A stretch of 64,000 nt of DNA from an uncultured Acetatifactor sp. (GTDB taxonomy: Bacteria; Bacillota; Clostridia; Lachnospirales; Lachnospiraceae). The position numbers and the translations under genes were made by a program. Positions 23,740-33,979 of this stretch are shown one piece after another; positions within the stretch are counted from its first letter, which is position 1, and the number at the start of each line of letters is the position of its first letter. Location: assembly GCA_910588225.1 (NCBI GenBank), contig CAJUQT010000010.1, forward strand, positions 31,102 to 95,101. The letters are read 5' to 3'. Under the pieces are notes generated by a model. The model saw only the letters and a list, made by a program, of their open reading frames with translations. It did not search any database and was not told where the DNA came from.

Positions 23740-26547
23740 TTATGAATTCAAATTCATCAGGATTTTCAACAGTGTATCCGCCAGTCCAACATTATAACCT
23801 GCACTGCTGTAGAGGCATTTTTTCTCATGATTTAAAACCAGAGCAAGGGGCAGACTTCCCTTCTCTTCTCCCACCTCTTCTGCCATAACTTCTGCATTTT
23901 TATCAGAATCATCTATAAAGAGATTAAGTGCCGGCAGTACTTTTATTGTCCGTTGAAGTGTAGCATTATTCAAATCTTCCGAAGTCTTTAATATCACATA
24001 GATCGAATTCTTTAACTTGGCAAATTCCCTTCTTTTGTCATAAAGCTCATTTAAAATGTGTTCTGTAGGTTCTCTTCCTGTCTCAATCCAAAGAAAAAGT
24101 ATACTGTCCTTTTCAAGCAACTCTGACAATTTCCTGACTTTTCCTTTTAATGTCTTCAGGAGAAAATCTTTTACCTGAATTTTCGCTGCTCCGTCTTCTT
24201 CCGGTAACTTTCCAAAAGAAAGTGTCTCTATCCTGCTTTCTCCTTCATTCATGGAAAATACAGTCTTTTTTACTATCTGATCACCGTTTTTCCTCCTGTC
24301 TGATGTCAGGATTCGATAGATTCCCGGTCTCAATATCAATTCCAGTTCTCTGCCCTGTATCCTGTCTGATATCTGATGAGGCCACAGACACAGGAAACTT
24401 CCTTCTTCAAATCGTTCCAGAGAATAATGCTCCCAGTCGAACAGCTTCGGACGATGCTCCATTGAATCATCTTCACATAATATAAGTCTGCATTTTCTAT
24501 TATCCGCCAAATATTCCGCTGATGTAAAATCTTCTCCATCATAATACTCTACAGTACCATCAAATAGATTCAGTCTGGCCGGAATCCCCAGACTGCGATA
24601 GAGATTGACACATAATACTTTTTTTGAATGTCTGCTGCCAATTCCTCCTTTCAGACAATTAAGAGAAGAAGTAATCAAATCCTCATATTGCTCCTCCGGC
24701 AGAGACTGGATTTCTTCATCTACTGCTTTCCAGAGAATCGCCGGACATTTCCGAATTTCTTCTTCCGCATCTTTGCTCAGATACAGGGAAAGCATTGTCC
24801 GACAAGGCCTGAGCATTTCATCCGACACTCGCGGTGACAAAAGGAATGGGAAAAAGATATCTTCCGGCAGATTTTCTGCATACGGAAAAGCATTTATGCA
24901 ACAATCTTTCAATATATCTGCATCTATATCCCAATAATCCTTCTCTCTCAGCGTATTCAGAACTTTCAGCTTCCATTCATGCCTATCTCCCCTTTTCCAG
25001 ACAGGCGGCAGATAACTCTCCGCATCCCACTCCAGAAAACGCACAATCTCTCTCATATTCCCTCTGGCACTGCGCAGTATTTCCTCTGCCTGCATTCTGT
25101 TCTGGTCTCCAAAAAGCAACAGAACCTCGGAAGTTTTTGCCTCTGAATAAAAGCCCTTTTCTTTCTGATTACGATGCAATGTCATTCTGTCCAACCGCTG
25201 TTTTCCCAAATCCGTTTTACTCCGGACCCATTTACATTCCTGACAATCTGAGCATTCAGGCTTTACATTTTCAAAACTTAAATCTTTTTTTATATCCTCC
25301 TTATCCCTGGAAAAATTTTTATATTCTGCCTGTGGCGCATGAAAAACAAATTCCATCCATCCTTTCGTACATTCCGGAAAAGACTTCATCACAACAACGA
25401 ATTCTGCATCTTGCTTATCTTTTATGCAGTGCAGAGGAATCAGTTTCTCTCCGTACAGCCATTCCTTACCTCTATCCGATTCCCTGCAAATTCCGGCACT
25501 GACCTGCAGATCACCATATCCTGTAACCAATCTGGCAATTCCGTAATTTTCTGGTTCGTATCCTGTCCATACTTCTGCTATTGTACCAAATGTTCCCTGA
25601 TTCAACACCTGAAATTCCACTCTTGTCCCAGGGAGCAGATTTCCTTCTTCATCCACTGTTTTTACTGACAGAGTCAGCGTACGGGCATATCGTGACAAAT
25701 GATTCAGAACTTTGATTGTACCCTTTTTTCCTACCTGTTCTTCCTCAGGCTCATGAATATCAAACCATCTGGAATGAACCATCATTGCCCTGGAAGAAGC
25801 CTCCAGAAACCATCCTGTATTCAATTGCATCTCCGGCTCACAAGCTCCCAGAAAATACCAATGTCCATCACACCATATTTCCACCCATGCATGATTATCA
25901 TCACAATGAGACCACAGCGGCGCATATACCTGGCGGGCAGGAATCCCCATGCTTCGCAAAGCTGTCACAGTCAATGTAGATTCTTCTCCACAACGACCAA
26001 TAGCGGCATTATACATAGTACGGGGATTCTGGGTCCGATTATCCGTGGAACGGTATGTGGCTTCTCCTGCACACCAGTAATTAATATCTACCGCCGCATT
26101 ATAAAGGGAATCTGTACGTACATAACCTGTCTCCTGAATCCTGTCATGGAAGAATCTTCTGGTCTCCGTAATGTCTTCATTATTAATTCTATAGTGCAGT
26201 ACATAGTCAGCAAAAATATGTTCCGGTATACGACCTGCAAAAGGACCATTCTGCCATAAATATACACCATGCTTTGCATAATCCAGAAAAAGTGATACTG
26301 AATAATCCAGCATATCACTGACAGGCATAGCGCTGTACAGAAATGTAAGGGCCTGCCTTTCCTCCTCTGTACAGTCCGCTATGACATCCTGAATCTCCTT
26401 TTTCTTCTCTCCCAGGAAATTATCTGTTCCGTCACACAACATTTTCTGTTTCACACTTCTGATATTCCCATAGGCACATTTCTCCGGCAATTCCATCCTA
26501 CGCTTAAATTCTGTTCTGATTTCGTCATAATATTTTGTAGAGAACAC
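23740..26547 (-). CDS. Large transglutaminase-core protein with degenerate second core and thioredoxin-like end
   Basis: A 935-residue cytosolic protein (no signal peptide). Residues about 140-245 form a transglutaminase-like core with Cys186 in G-R-C-G-E-E-S, GIPARQVYAPLW and His219 in DDNHAWVEIW. The usual L-D-P end is replaced by FLGACEPE. A Cys-x2-Cys-x2-Cys cluster lies at 432-438. Residues about 630-672 repeat the core pattern (GIGSRHSKKV, YRSLGIPARLN) but have lost the Cys and His. The last about 120 residues look thioredoxin-like. The start is GTG with GGCGGAAGAA ahead. The transglutaminase fold includes peptide:N-glycanases, and the gene lies between lacZ and nagB, so glycopeptide processing is a reasonable guess; a protease or amidase is equally possible. 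Confidence 0.7.
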   Translation of the reverse strand: MFSTKYYDEIRTEFKRRMELPEKCAYGNIRSVKQKMLCDGTDNFLGEKKKEIQDVIADCTEEERQALTFLYSAMPVSDMLDYSVSLFLDYAKHGVYLWQNGPFAGRIPEHIFADYVLHYRINNEDITETRRFFHDRIQETGYVRTDSLYNAAVDINYWCAGEATYRSTDNRTQNPRTMYNAAIGRCGEESTLTVTALRSMGIPARQVYAPLWSHCDDNHAWVEIWCDGHWYFLGACEPEMQLNTGWFLEASSRAMMVHSRWFDIHEPEEEQVGKKGTIKVLNHLSRYARTLTLSVKTVDEEGNLLPGTRVEFQVLNQGTFGTIAEVWTGYEPENYGIARLVTGYGDLQVSAGICRESDRGKEWLYGEKLIPLHCIKDKQDAEFVVVMKSFPECTKGWMEFVFHAPQAEYKNFSRDKEDIKKDLSFENVKPECSDCQECKWVRSKTDLGKQRLDRMTLHRNQKEKGFYSEAKTSEVLLLFGDQNRMQAEEILRSARGNMREIVRFLEWDAESYLPPVWKRGDRHEWKLKVLNTLREKDYWDIDADILKDCCINAFPYAENLPEDIFFPFLLSPRVSDEMLRPCRTMLSLYLSKDAEEEIRKCPAILWKAVDEEIQSLPEEQYEDLITSSLNCLKGGIGSRHSKKVLCVNLYRSLGIPARLNLFDGTVEYYDGEDFTSAEYLADNRKCRLILCEDDSMEHRPKLFDWEHYSLERFEEGSFLCLWPHQISDRIQGRELELILRPGIYRILTSDRRKNGDQIVKKTVFSMNEGESRIETLSFGKLPEEDGAAKIQVKDFLLKTLKGKVRKLSELLEKDSILFLWIETGREPTEHILNELYDKRREFAKLKNSIYVILKTSEDLNNATLQRTIKVLPALNLFIDDSDKNAEVMAEEVGEEKGSLPLALVLNHEKKCLYSSAGYNVGLADTLLKILMNLNS

Positions 26548-26607
26548 TTCTTCCGCCTTTCTCAGAAAACTGAAACATTGGTAGAAAATTTTGTCTTACG
26601 CTTTATT

Positions 26608-29600
26608 TTACATCCGAATTCCAAATGAGAATGTAAATTCGTTCTCCTGGAACTGATACTGTTCTTCCGGTTCCGGTCCGCAGCTGTTGGAACCGATTCC
26701 ATCCTGTCTGTAATCAATACATAAAACAGTATGTCCACAAGGAACAATCTCATAGTTATGTGCTTTCTCAGTAAGTTCTTCCTGTGTATAAACGGAAGCA
26801 TTAAAGGAAAAAGGGTTTTCCGAAGCTACAGAAATTCTATCTCCCTTGCCTATTACTTCCACATAACTTACATCCCAGTGACTTCCGTTTTCCTGAGGAC
26901 GAATGTAGTCCTCGAACAGAGAATCCACTGTCTCTTCAAACTTTCCATGCCAGGAAGCACGGCATTTATCCACATAACTTTCTGCCGGACCCAATCCGTA
27001 ATACTCTACCTGCCTCATATCTTTGGGCAGCATCAGACGGATGCCGAATCTGGGCAGTCTGGGGAACACCGGATTCTTCATGACTTTTAGAGATACATCC
27101 AGACTTCCATCTTCCCAGACACGCCAAACAGCGTGGATATCCATAATACGTTGTCTGTAAATTGCCAGCAGAGACAGCGTACTGTTGATTTCTACAAACT
27201 GTTTTCCTTCTTTTGTCTGTAATGCATATTCTGTATGATAGCATTTCGTGACATGTCTGTCATAATTTACTTCTTTCCAGCTATTGCGGATATTCATATC
27301 GTTATCTGTGGGGGCACGCCATATATTATACTGCATGGAATCCTCCAGAATCTTTTTGTTATCCTTTATCATTTCCGCAAACAATCCGGTAAATTTATCA
27401 TAAGTATAACGAAAATGATCTGACATAATTGTCAGGTAATGTTCATCTTCCTCCGCTTTCAAATTTCCGCTCATACTTTCAGACGTAAAAGGCTGATTCA
27501 ATATTTTCACTGCTTTTGCATTCTGGCTGTCAGATACAGTAAGTTCTATTTCATCAAATCCAAGTTCCCAGCCTTCCGGAAGTATTCCTTTCGTTTCTTT
27601 CAGTATCCATATGAGCTTCAGATAACATTTTCCTTCCCTTGTTTCAGGAAGATTCAATTTAATTTCTCCTTCTTTATGTGGTGCAATATTCAGGAGACTT
27701 TCGTCTTCAATGGATCCGGATGCTATCATTTCACCGTCACAATTTACTTCCCAATTCAGCTTACTGTAATCCTTAAGATTTACAAAATCCAGATAATTGC
27801 GGATTTTAACCGTTTTCCGGGCAGCATCAAAAGAAACTGCTCTGGCAGGGCGATGAACGTTCTTAAATTCTTTCAATCCCGTATGAGGCCTGCGGTCCGG
27901 ATACACTAACCCGTCCATACAGAAATTACCGTCATGAGGGTACTCTTCATGATCTCCTCCATAATAGTAGATCTTTTTCCCCTCTTTACTAAAACCTTTA
28001 TCAATGGCATGATCGCACCATTCCCATACCATTCCGCCGCAGAAACCATCATATTGCTGCATTACCTGAAAATAATCCTCCAGATTCCCGGGACCGTTCC
28101 CCATAGCATGACTGTATTCACACAGGAACAAAGGCCGTCTGGAAGCCACATCATACCGATGATTGCTGTCTTGTACATCTGTCTGTGCAAAATATCCATG
28201 AATCCTTTTTATATCATGATACATTCCACTATAAAGGTCCACACAGGAATAATCTGTAACTCTTCCTTCAGGCACATTATAAGCATTTTCATAATGAGTA
28301 ACCCTGGTGTCATCATAAGACTTTGTCCATTTCAGAGCTTCTTCAAAGGTACAGCCGTAAGCGCACTCATTTCCCATGGACCAGCCGAATATACAGGGTC
28401 TGTTCTTGTCACGGATGACACATTTTTTCGTTCGATCTACCGTTGCCTGGATGAAATCAGGATTATCCGCAATCCACACATTTGAGGTTCTCTCCTTCTG
28501 ATTATAGGCCGAACCTGTTCCATGACTTTCATTATCCGCTTCATCCAGTACATAGAAGCCATACCTGTCACAAAGCTGATAAAATTGCGGCGCATTGGGA
28601 TAATGGCTGGTACGAATAGCATTTACATTGTGCTCCTTCATCAACTGTAAATCCCGATGCATCTGTGCAGTACTGATGGTAAATCCGGTTACAGGGTCGC
28701 TGTCATGACGATTTACGCCATGGAATTTAACCTTTTCTCCGTTAAAATACAGAATTCCATCTTTAATGCAGACTTCTCTCAGTCCAAGCTGTTCCGTGAT
28801 GACTTCTTTCTCTGTCTCCATAATCAATGTATAGAGATAAGGCGTCTCCGCACTCCAGAGATTAATCTGTTTTAATGACAGAACAACATGGCCGCTGCCT
28901 TCTGTTTCGCTTACTTTATTTCCATTCATGTCTTCTATAGATACATGAACCGGAATTTCATGATTCAGACAGGTAAAAGAAATTTCCACATCTGCTTCTT
29001 CCTTTTCGCGGTTCAGGCGGGTTTTTACAAAATAGTCAAAAATGCATTCTTCAGGCCTGTTCAGCAGATACACATCCCGGAATATGCCGCTCATCCGGAA
29101 TTTATCCTGATCCTCCAGATAGCTTCCATCACACCATTTTAATACCAGTACAGCCAGCAGGTTATCTCCTTCTCTCAGAACAGAAGTTACATCAAATTCT
29201 GAGGTGGCATGAGATACCTGGCTGTATCCTATGTACTGTCCGTTTACCCATACATAAAAGCAGGAATCCACACCTTCAAAATTCAGATAAACATTTGGAG
29301 CATCTGCATTATGATGCCAGATAAAATGTCGTCTGTATGCACCACACGGATTTTCATAAGGCACATAGGGCGGATCCAGAGGAAACGGATAATTTATATT
29401 TGTATATTGATGTCTGTCATATCCATGGTTCTGCCATACCGAAGGTACTGGAATTTTCTTCCAGTCAGGTTCGGAAGTATTTTTATCCCGATAAAATTCT
29501 TCCTTTAAATCATATATGCTGTCATAATAACGAAATTCCCAGTCTCCGTTTAACGAAGTAAAACGCACTGACCTTTCCCTGTACTCTGTCAGATCTGTCT

Positions 29601-29691
29601 GCTTTTTGTCGGAAGGGATGTAATACGCACGATCCGGCATCGTATTCTCATGTAATACGTTCAAATCCTCAAAATGTTTTGGTACGATCAT
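26608..29691 (-). CDS. Beta-galactosidase, GH2 (LacZ type)
   Basis: A 1027-residue five-domain LacZ: sugar-binding jelly-roll (about 30-220, with SVWQNHGYDRHQYTNINYPF and DQDKFRMSGIFRDVYLL), an Ig-like domain, the TIM barrel with GVNRHDSDPVTGF, the acid/base block WSMGNECAYG and the nucleophile block FLCEYSHAMGNGPGN, and the C-terminal beta-gal small-chain domain (about 750-1025). It has no signal peptide and acts in the cytosol. GTG 29700 is possible but ATG 29691 is better spaced from AAAGG. It is co-oriented with the transglutaminase-core gene 60 bases downstream and with nagBA. Confidence 0.95.
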   Translation of the reverse strand: MIVPKHFEDLNVLHENTMPDRAYYIPSDKKQTDLTEYRERSVRFTSLNGDWEFRYYDSIYDLKEEFYRDKNTSEPDWKKIPVPSVWQNHGYDRHQYTNINYPFPLDPPYVPYENPCGAYRRHFIWHHNADAPNVYLNFEGVDSCFYVWVNGQYIGYSQVSHATSEFDVTSVLREGDNLLAVLVLKWCDGSYLEDQDKFRMSGIFRDVYLLNRPEECIFDYFVKTRLNREKEEADVEISFTCLNHEIPVHVSIEDMNGNKVSETEGSGHVVLSLKQINLWSAETPYLYTLIMETEKEVITEQLGLREVCIKDGILYFNGEKVKFHGVNRHDSDPVTGFTISTAQMHRDLQLMKEHNVNAIRTSHYPNAPQFYQLCDRYGFYVLDEADNESHGTGSAYNQKERTSNVWIADNPDFIQATVDRTKKCVIRDKNRPCIFGWSMGNECAYGCTFEEALKWTKSYDDTRVTHYENAYNVPEGRVTDYSCVDLYSGMYHDIKRIHGYFAQTDVQDSNHRYDVASRRPLFLCEYSHAMGNGPGNLEDYFQVMQQYDGFCGGMVWEWCDHAIDKGFSKEGKKIYYYGGDHEEYPHDGNFCMDGLVYPDRRPHTGLKEFKNVHRPARAVSFDAARKTVKIRNYLDFVNLKDYSKLNWEVNCDGEMIASGSIEDESLLNIAPHKEGEIKLNLPETREGKCYLKLIWILKETKGILPEGWELGFDEIELTVSDSQNAKAVKILNQPFTSESMSGNLKAEEDEHYLTIMSDHFRYTYDKFTGLFAEMIKDNKKILEDSMQYNIWRAPTDNDMNIRNSWKEVNYDRHVTKCYHTEYALQTKEGKQFVEINSTLSLLAIYRQRIMDIHAVWRVWEDGSLDVSLKVMKNPVFPRLPRFGIRLMLPKDMRQVEYYGLGPAESYVDKCRASWHGKFEETVDSLFEDYIRPQENGSHWDVSYVEVIGKGDRISVASENPFSFNASVYTQEELTEKAHNYEIVPCGHTVLCIDYRQDGIGSNSCGPEPEEQYQFQENEFTFSFGIRM

Positions 29692-29738
29692 TTCTTCCAC
29701 ACCTTTCCTTTTTCATTTTTATCATTTTAAAGTCACAT

Positions 29739-29766
29739 AAAGCTGCCGCATTTCTGCAGCAGCTTT
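29739..29766. terminator. Hairpin after lysK
   Basis: 11-bp arms AAAGCTGCCGC / GCAGCAGCTTT with one G-U pair on the minus strand and a six-base loop, placed directly after the LysRS stop and before lacZ. The trailing T-tract on the minus strand is short (TTTATG), so termination may be partial. Confidence 0.6.
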
Positions 29767-29776
29767 TGCTTCCTAT

Positions 29777-31789
29777 TTAACAAATCCTTGTTCCTTCCGG
29801 TATGATATCATCCACAAACACCACCTGGCATCCGCATGCATTATTAGTTCCGGCCAACAGCATTCCTTCACTTTTCACACCCACAAAACGTGTAGGCTGC
29901 AGATTTGCCACCACAATAATTTTTCGGCCTATTAATTCTTCCGGCTTATAGTATTGCTTAATACTGGATACAATCACTCTCTCTTTGATTCCGTCAAATA
30001 GAGTAATCTTATAGCAGCTGTGTGACTTTCTGATTTCAGCACATTTCAATACTTTACACACCCGCAGATCAATTGCTCTGAATGCGTCAATATCGATTTC
30101 CTCTGCAACAGGCGCTACTTCATCCGGCTCTCCATATTCCACCGTTGGCTTTTCCTCTTCTTTTGCCTCTTCCGGAGCTGTCAGCACTTTCGTTTCTTCC
30201 TCGGTAATCGGCGTGGAAAAATCCAGCAGAGAAAGGAATCTGTCCTTTTCAATAGCATAAAGGAACAGATAAAGCCTTGGACCCTTTTCCTTATTCAACA
30301 GTAATTTATACACATCCTTAAAGAAGGTTCCCTGCAATGCCTTTAAATTTTCCACATCATAACCATATATTCTCTTTGGAATTTCATACAGTTCCTTATT
30401 CAGCTCTTCCAGTGTATAATCACTTCCGGAGAGATATTCATACAACATTTTTACAGCTGCTTTTTCCTGTTCATTCAATTCATTATATACAGGCCAGTTT
30501 CTCACCGGACAAAGCTTATTTACATTTTCCGGAGAACAGTTCTCCAGCCAGTATTCAGCCAGTCCCAGACGCTCTTTAAAATCTTCATATTTATACGGTG
30601 TTCCTATTTTCTCGAATACTGTCTCCAGCATATCCGGATTGAAATCCACAATGGAACCCAGCTGAACCAGATGAGACATGGGCACTGTTCTGATTTTTTC
30701 CTCAAACATCAGGCAGCTTTTCATAATATCCTGTATATACTCATCCGCAGAGCCATCCATATAACTGTTGTACTGCTTATCGAATTCAAAATACTGTCTC
30801 AGAATTCCGTCGTCAAAGCAGAAATCAAATGCTTTATTAGGTTCCGATTTTGCATAGAGCCACAGAATCACTTCCGGCTGGTAGATACTCAACAGTGTAG
30901 CAGGCGTCAGATTCAGGCCAGAAGAACCTGACATCTTACCAGTAGACCCCTTAATACCAATGAATTCATATCCCTGGAAAACAGGGGCGTCATAATCAAA
31001 AATCTTTTTTGCAATTACTTTACTGGTATCATAGCTTCCCCCCGGGCTTGCATGATCCTTTCCGCCCGGCTCGAAGTCAACCTGCTCATACTTCCAGCGC
31101 ATGGGCCAGTCAACCTTCCAGGCCAGCTTGCAGTTATAATCCTTCGTAAAATCATGTTTTCCTTCATAACCGCACTTACAGATATAGTCTGCTCTGGTAC
31201 AATCTTCCGAAAGACCGATTATCTTTGTGGTATCTCTGTGACATTCCGGACAATAGATACTCACTGGATAATAAGCTTCCCTTTCTCCTTCCTGTGCATC
31301 CTGTGTACGGAAACTGTCGAGAATATCAAATATTTCACCCCTTTTACGCAAAGCCTCAATCACATAATCCTTATACTTTCCGCTCTTATTCATCTGGGCC
31401 TGATATCTGTATTCCATTTTAATACCGAACTTTTCAATGGAAGCTTCAAATTCTTTCTCAAAATATTCCGCATAAGACTTTTCTTCCGTATCAAAAGGAT
31501 TCGGCGTGTCCGCATAGGAAACTCCGATATACTTTTCCATATCATCCCTTACTTTAGCTACATTCACCGGAATTTTCCTTACCCTGTCATACTCGTCCCA
31601 CGAGAACAGAAGCTTTGCTTTTTTGCCTTTTCTCTCCAATGCTTTCGCCACAAAAAGGCTGGTGGCAATATCTCTGAAATTACCGATATGAACGGAACCG
31701 GAAGGGCTGATTCCAGCGGCACATACATATTCTTCTTTGCTTGGATTTCTGCTGATAATTTTTTCCGCAATCTTGTCTGACCAATGCAT
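29777..31789 (-). CDS. lysK: Class I lysyl-tRNA synthetase with C-terminal tRNA-binding domain
   Basis: A 670-residue class I (archaeal-type) LysRS. The Rossmann catalytic domain has the HIGN signature (PSGSVHIGNFRD, near residue 30-40) and K-M-S-G-S near 283-287. Zinc-type cysteines (C-P-E-C and C-K-C) lie near 180-210. After an acidic linker (about 530-565, rich in Glu and Pro) comes an about 105-residue OB-fold tRNA-binding domain of the Trbp111/MetRS C-terminal kind (IDLRVCKVLKCAEIRKS, VVANLQPTRFVGVKSEGMLL). It charges tRNA-Lys. Most bacteria use the unrelated class II enzyme. AAAGGACAGG precedes the ATG. No T-box was found in the 213-base upstream gap. Confidence 0.93.
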   Translation of the reverse strand: MHWSDKIAEKIISRNPSKEEYVCAAGISPSGSVHIGNFRDIATSLFVAKALERKGKKAKLLFSWDEYDRVRKIPVNVAKVRDDMEKYIGVSYADTPNPFDTEEKSYAEYFEKEFEASIEKFGIKMEYRYQAQMNKSGKYKDYVIEALRKRGEIFDILDSFRTQDAQEGEREAYYPVSIYCPECHRDTTKIIGLSEDCTRADYICKCGYEGKHDFTKDYNCKLAWKVDWPMRWKYEQVDFEPGGKDHASPGGSYDTSKVIAKKIFDYDAPVFQGYEFIGIKGSTGKMSGSSGLNLTPATLLSIYQPEVILWLYAKSEPNKAFDFCFDDGILRQYFEFDKQYNSYMDGSADEYIQDIMKSCLMFEEKIRTVPMSHLVQLGSIVDFNPDMLETVFEKIGTPYKYEDFKERLGLAEYWLENCSPENVNKLCPVRNWPVYNELNEQEKAAVKMLYEYLSGSDYTLEELNKELYEIPKRIYGYDVENLKALQGTFFKDVYKLLLNKEKGPRLYLFLYAIEKDRFLSLLDFSTPITEEETKVLTAPEEAKEEEKPTVEYGEPDEVAPVAEEIDIDAFRAIDLRVCKVLKCAEIRKSHSCYKITLFDGIKERVIVSSIKQYYKPEELIGRKIIVVANLQPTRFVGVKSEGMLLAGTNNACGCQVVFVDDIIPEGTRIC

Positions 31790-32002
31790 TTGTAATCCTG
31801 TCCTTTCTGTAACCTGCGGCCATTTTGGGCTGCTTCCTGCATTATACAGTACGCCTAACTTAAAGTCAATTGTCGGAACAGGCTTTTCTCATGTTTATTT
31901 CCCTGATATTGCGCTTGCATTCAAAGCTTTGGATGTTGTACAATGCTGAATAGTTACAAATATTTCTCACATAAATTATAACCAAAACGGAGTCAGTTTC
32001 AT

Positions 32003-33880
32003 ATGGACAAAATGAGAATGGAGTCAGTGGATATTTTTCAGCAGAATATAAATAAACTTGAGACGCTTTTTCCAGAATGCATTACTGAGTGCATAGGAAA
32101 AGACGGTAAAATGACAAAAACTGTAAATATTGAACGATTCAGACAGCTTTTTACCGATGAATTGCAGGGAAGAAATGAAGTCTATGAGTTCACCTGGGTT
32201 GGAAAAAAAGCAGCCATTGCTGAAGCCTGCAAACCTGTTCGAAAGACACTGCGTCCATGTCCCGACGAAAGTGTAGACTGGAATACTACTGAAAATATCT
32301 ATATTGAGGGAGACAATCTGGATGTATTAAAACTTCTTCAGGAAAGCTATCTTGAAAAAGTGAAAATGATTTATATTGATCCGCCTTACAATACAGGCAA
32401 TGATTTTATTTATCAGGACAATTTTACTCAAAATGCAGATAAATACAATGCACTGACAGAAAAATTTGACGAACAGAATCGTTCTCTCTTCAAAAATACG
32501 GATTACAACGGACGATTTCATTCAGACTGGTGCAGCATGATTTATTCCCGGCTGATGCTGGCAAGAAATCTGCTGACAAAGGATGGTGTCATTTTTATCA
32601 GCATTGATGATCATGAAGCAGCAGCCCTGCGTCTTATCTGTGATGAAATATTCGGAGAGCGCAATTTTATAGCTCAGATTGTATGGGAAAAAGTTCACAC
32701 CCGGAAAAATTCTTCCATTAATTTTTCCGGTTCTCATGAATATATTCTGTGTTATGCCAAGAAAAAGAGAGAAAATGCCGGAGACGAAGACGGATTTCGA
32801 ATTCATCTGCTGCCCAGAGAAAATACGGATGCTTACGCCAATCCTGACAATGATCCAAAGGGTCCCTGGAAAGCAGACCCCATAACTGCTCATAATTATT
32901 ATAGTGCGGATTATCAGATTACCAAACCGGATGGTACGATTATCAGAAGGCCGAAGGACAGATACTGGGCTTTCAGTGAAGAGACCTGGAACCGGCTTGT
33001 CAGTGAAAATGCAGTCATCTGGGGAAACGGAGATTCCATGCCTATGATGAAGCGCTATCTCTGTGACGTAAATGACGGTCTTGTTCCAACTACGTTATTC
33101 ACAAGAAAATTTGCCGGGGATACTTCCACAGCCAAGAAAAATATGGATGTTCTCTTTGATGTCAACGGACTGTTTGACTATACAAAGCCGGTAAAGCTTT
33201 TATACAGGCTGCTGCAGATTTCCACAGCGGAAAATGATATAGTTCTGGATTTCTTCTCCGGTTCCGGAACTACTGCTCAGGCAGTTATGGAATATAATTT
33301 CCGAAGCAACGGACATCGAAAATTTATTATGGTCCAAATTCCGGAAAAGCCCTCTGAGAATTCCATCGCTTTTCAGACAGGATATGTATCTATCTGTGAG
33401 TTGGGAAAGGAACGTATCCGCCGTGCCGGATCGAGATTGAAAAAAGAATATTGCAATACTGTTCAGGATCAGGATACAGGTTTTCGGGTTTTTAAACTGG
33501 CTGACAGCAATATGAATGATATTTATTACAGTGCAGATGAATATAACCAGAATCTTTTATCTCTTATGGAATCCAATATTAAAGCAGACCGAAATGATCT
33601 TGATCTGATATTTGGCTGCCTTCTGGAATGGGGACTGCCTCTTTCCATGCCTCTGCGCAGTGAAATATGGGGAAATTCCCATATTCATATTTACAATGAT
33701 GGAGATATGATAGCCTGTTTTGATGAGGATATACCAGAAAGCATCATTACCGAAATAGCTGAAAATAAGCCTGGACAGGTTGTATTTCGGGATATGAGTT
33801 TTTTATCCAGTCCTATTAAAATAAATGTAACGGAAATTTTCAGAATAATTTCACCTGAAACAAAAATCAAAATTATTTAA
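32003..33880 (+). CDS. Type III restriction-modification Mod-like adenine methyltransferase, solitary
   Basis: A 625-residue N6-adenine methyltransferase of the beta (Mod) class: the catalytic DPPYNTG motif comes first (about residues 125-131) and the AdoMet-binding motif DFFSGSGTTAQAV later (about 417-429). The region between (about 200-400) should be the target-recognition part. The C-terminal 130 residues are less typical. CGGAG lies ten bases before the ATG. A Res helicase/nuclease gene would normally follow; instead an unrelated pRiA4b ORF-3-like gene comes next. It may therefore be an orphan methylase, with an epigenetic or residual immunity role. Confidence 0.88.
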   Translation: MDKMRMESVDIFQQNINKLETLFPECITECIGKDGKMTKTVNIERFRQLFTDELQGRNEVYEFTWVGKKAAIAEACKPVRKTLRPCPDESVDWNTTENIYIEGDNLDVLKLLQESYLEKVKMIYIDPPYNTGNDFIYQDNFTQNADKYNALTEKFDEQNRSLFKNTDYNGRFHSDWCSMIYSRLMLARNLLTKDGVIFISIDDHEAAALRLICDEIFGERNFIAQIVWEKVHTRKNSSINFSGSHEYILCYAKKKRENAGDEDGFRIHLLPRENTDAYANPDNDPKGPWKADPITAHNYYSADYQITKPDGTIIRRPKDRYWAFSEETWNRLVSENAVIWGNGDSMPMMKRYLCDVNDGLVPTTLFTRKFAGDTSTAKKNMDVLFDVNGLFDYTKPVKLLYRLLQISTAENDIVLDFFSGSGTTAQAVMEYNFRSNGHRKFIMVQIPEKPSENSIAFQTGYVSICELGKERIRRAGSRLKKEYCNTVQDQDTGFRVFKLADSNMNDIYYSADEYNQNLLSLMESNIKADRNDLDLIFGCLLEWGLPLSMPLRSEIWGNSHIHIYNDGDMIACFDEDIPESIITEIAENKPGQVVFRDMSFLSSPIKINVTEIFRIISPETKIKII

Positions 33881-33919
33881 ATAAATATAAGGTATTTCAT
33901 ATAGTTTTACAAATAAACA

Positions 33920-33949
33920 TAGACTTTCTTTACTGTTTTGTGATATGAT
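33920..33949 (+). promoter_or_regulatory. Possible promoter of the pRiA4b ORF-3-like gene
   Basis: TAGACT (33920-33925) and TATGAT (33944-33949) with an 18-base spacer, about 30 bases before the start codon. Suggests independent transcription from the methylase gene. Confidence 0.4.
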
Positions 33950-33979
33950 AAAAAAAATATACACGAAAGGTAAAATATT

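Noticed and set aside
31790..32002. T-box leader for lysK
   Set aside because: I searched for the conserved T-box antiterminator bulge and a specifier stem in the 213-base gap and saw neither.
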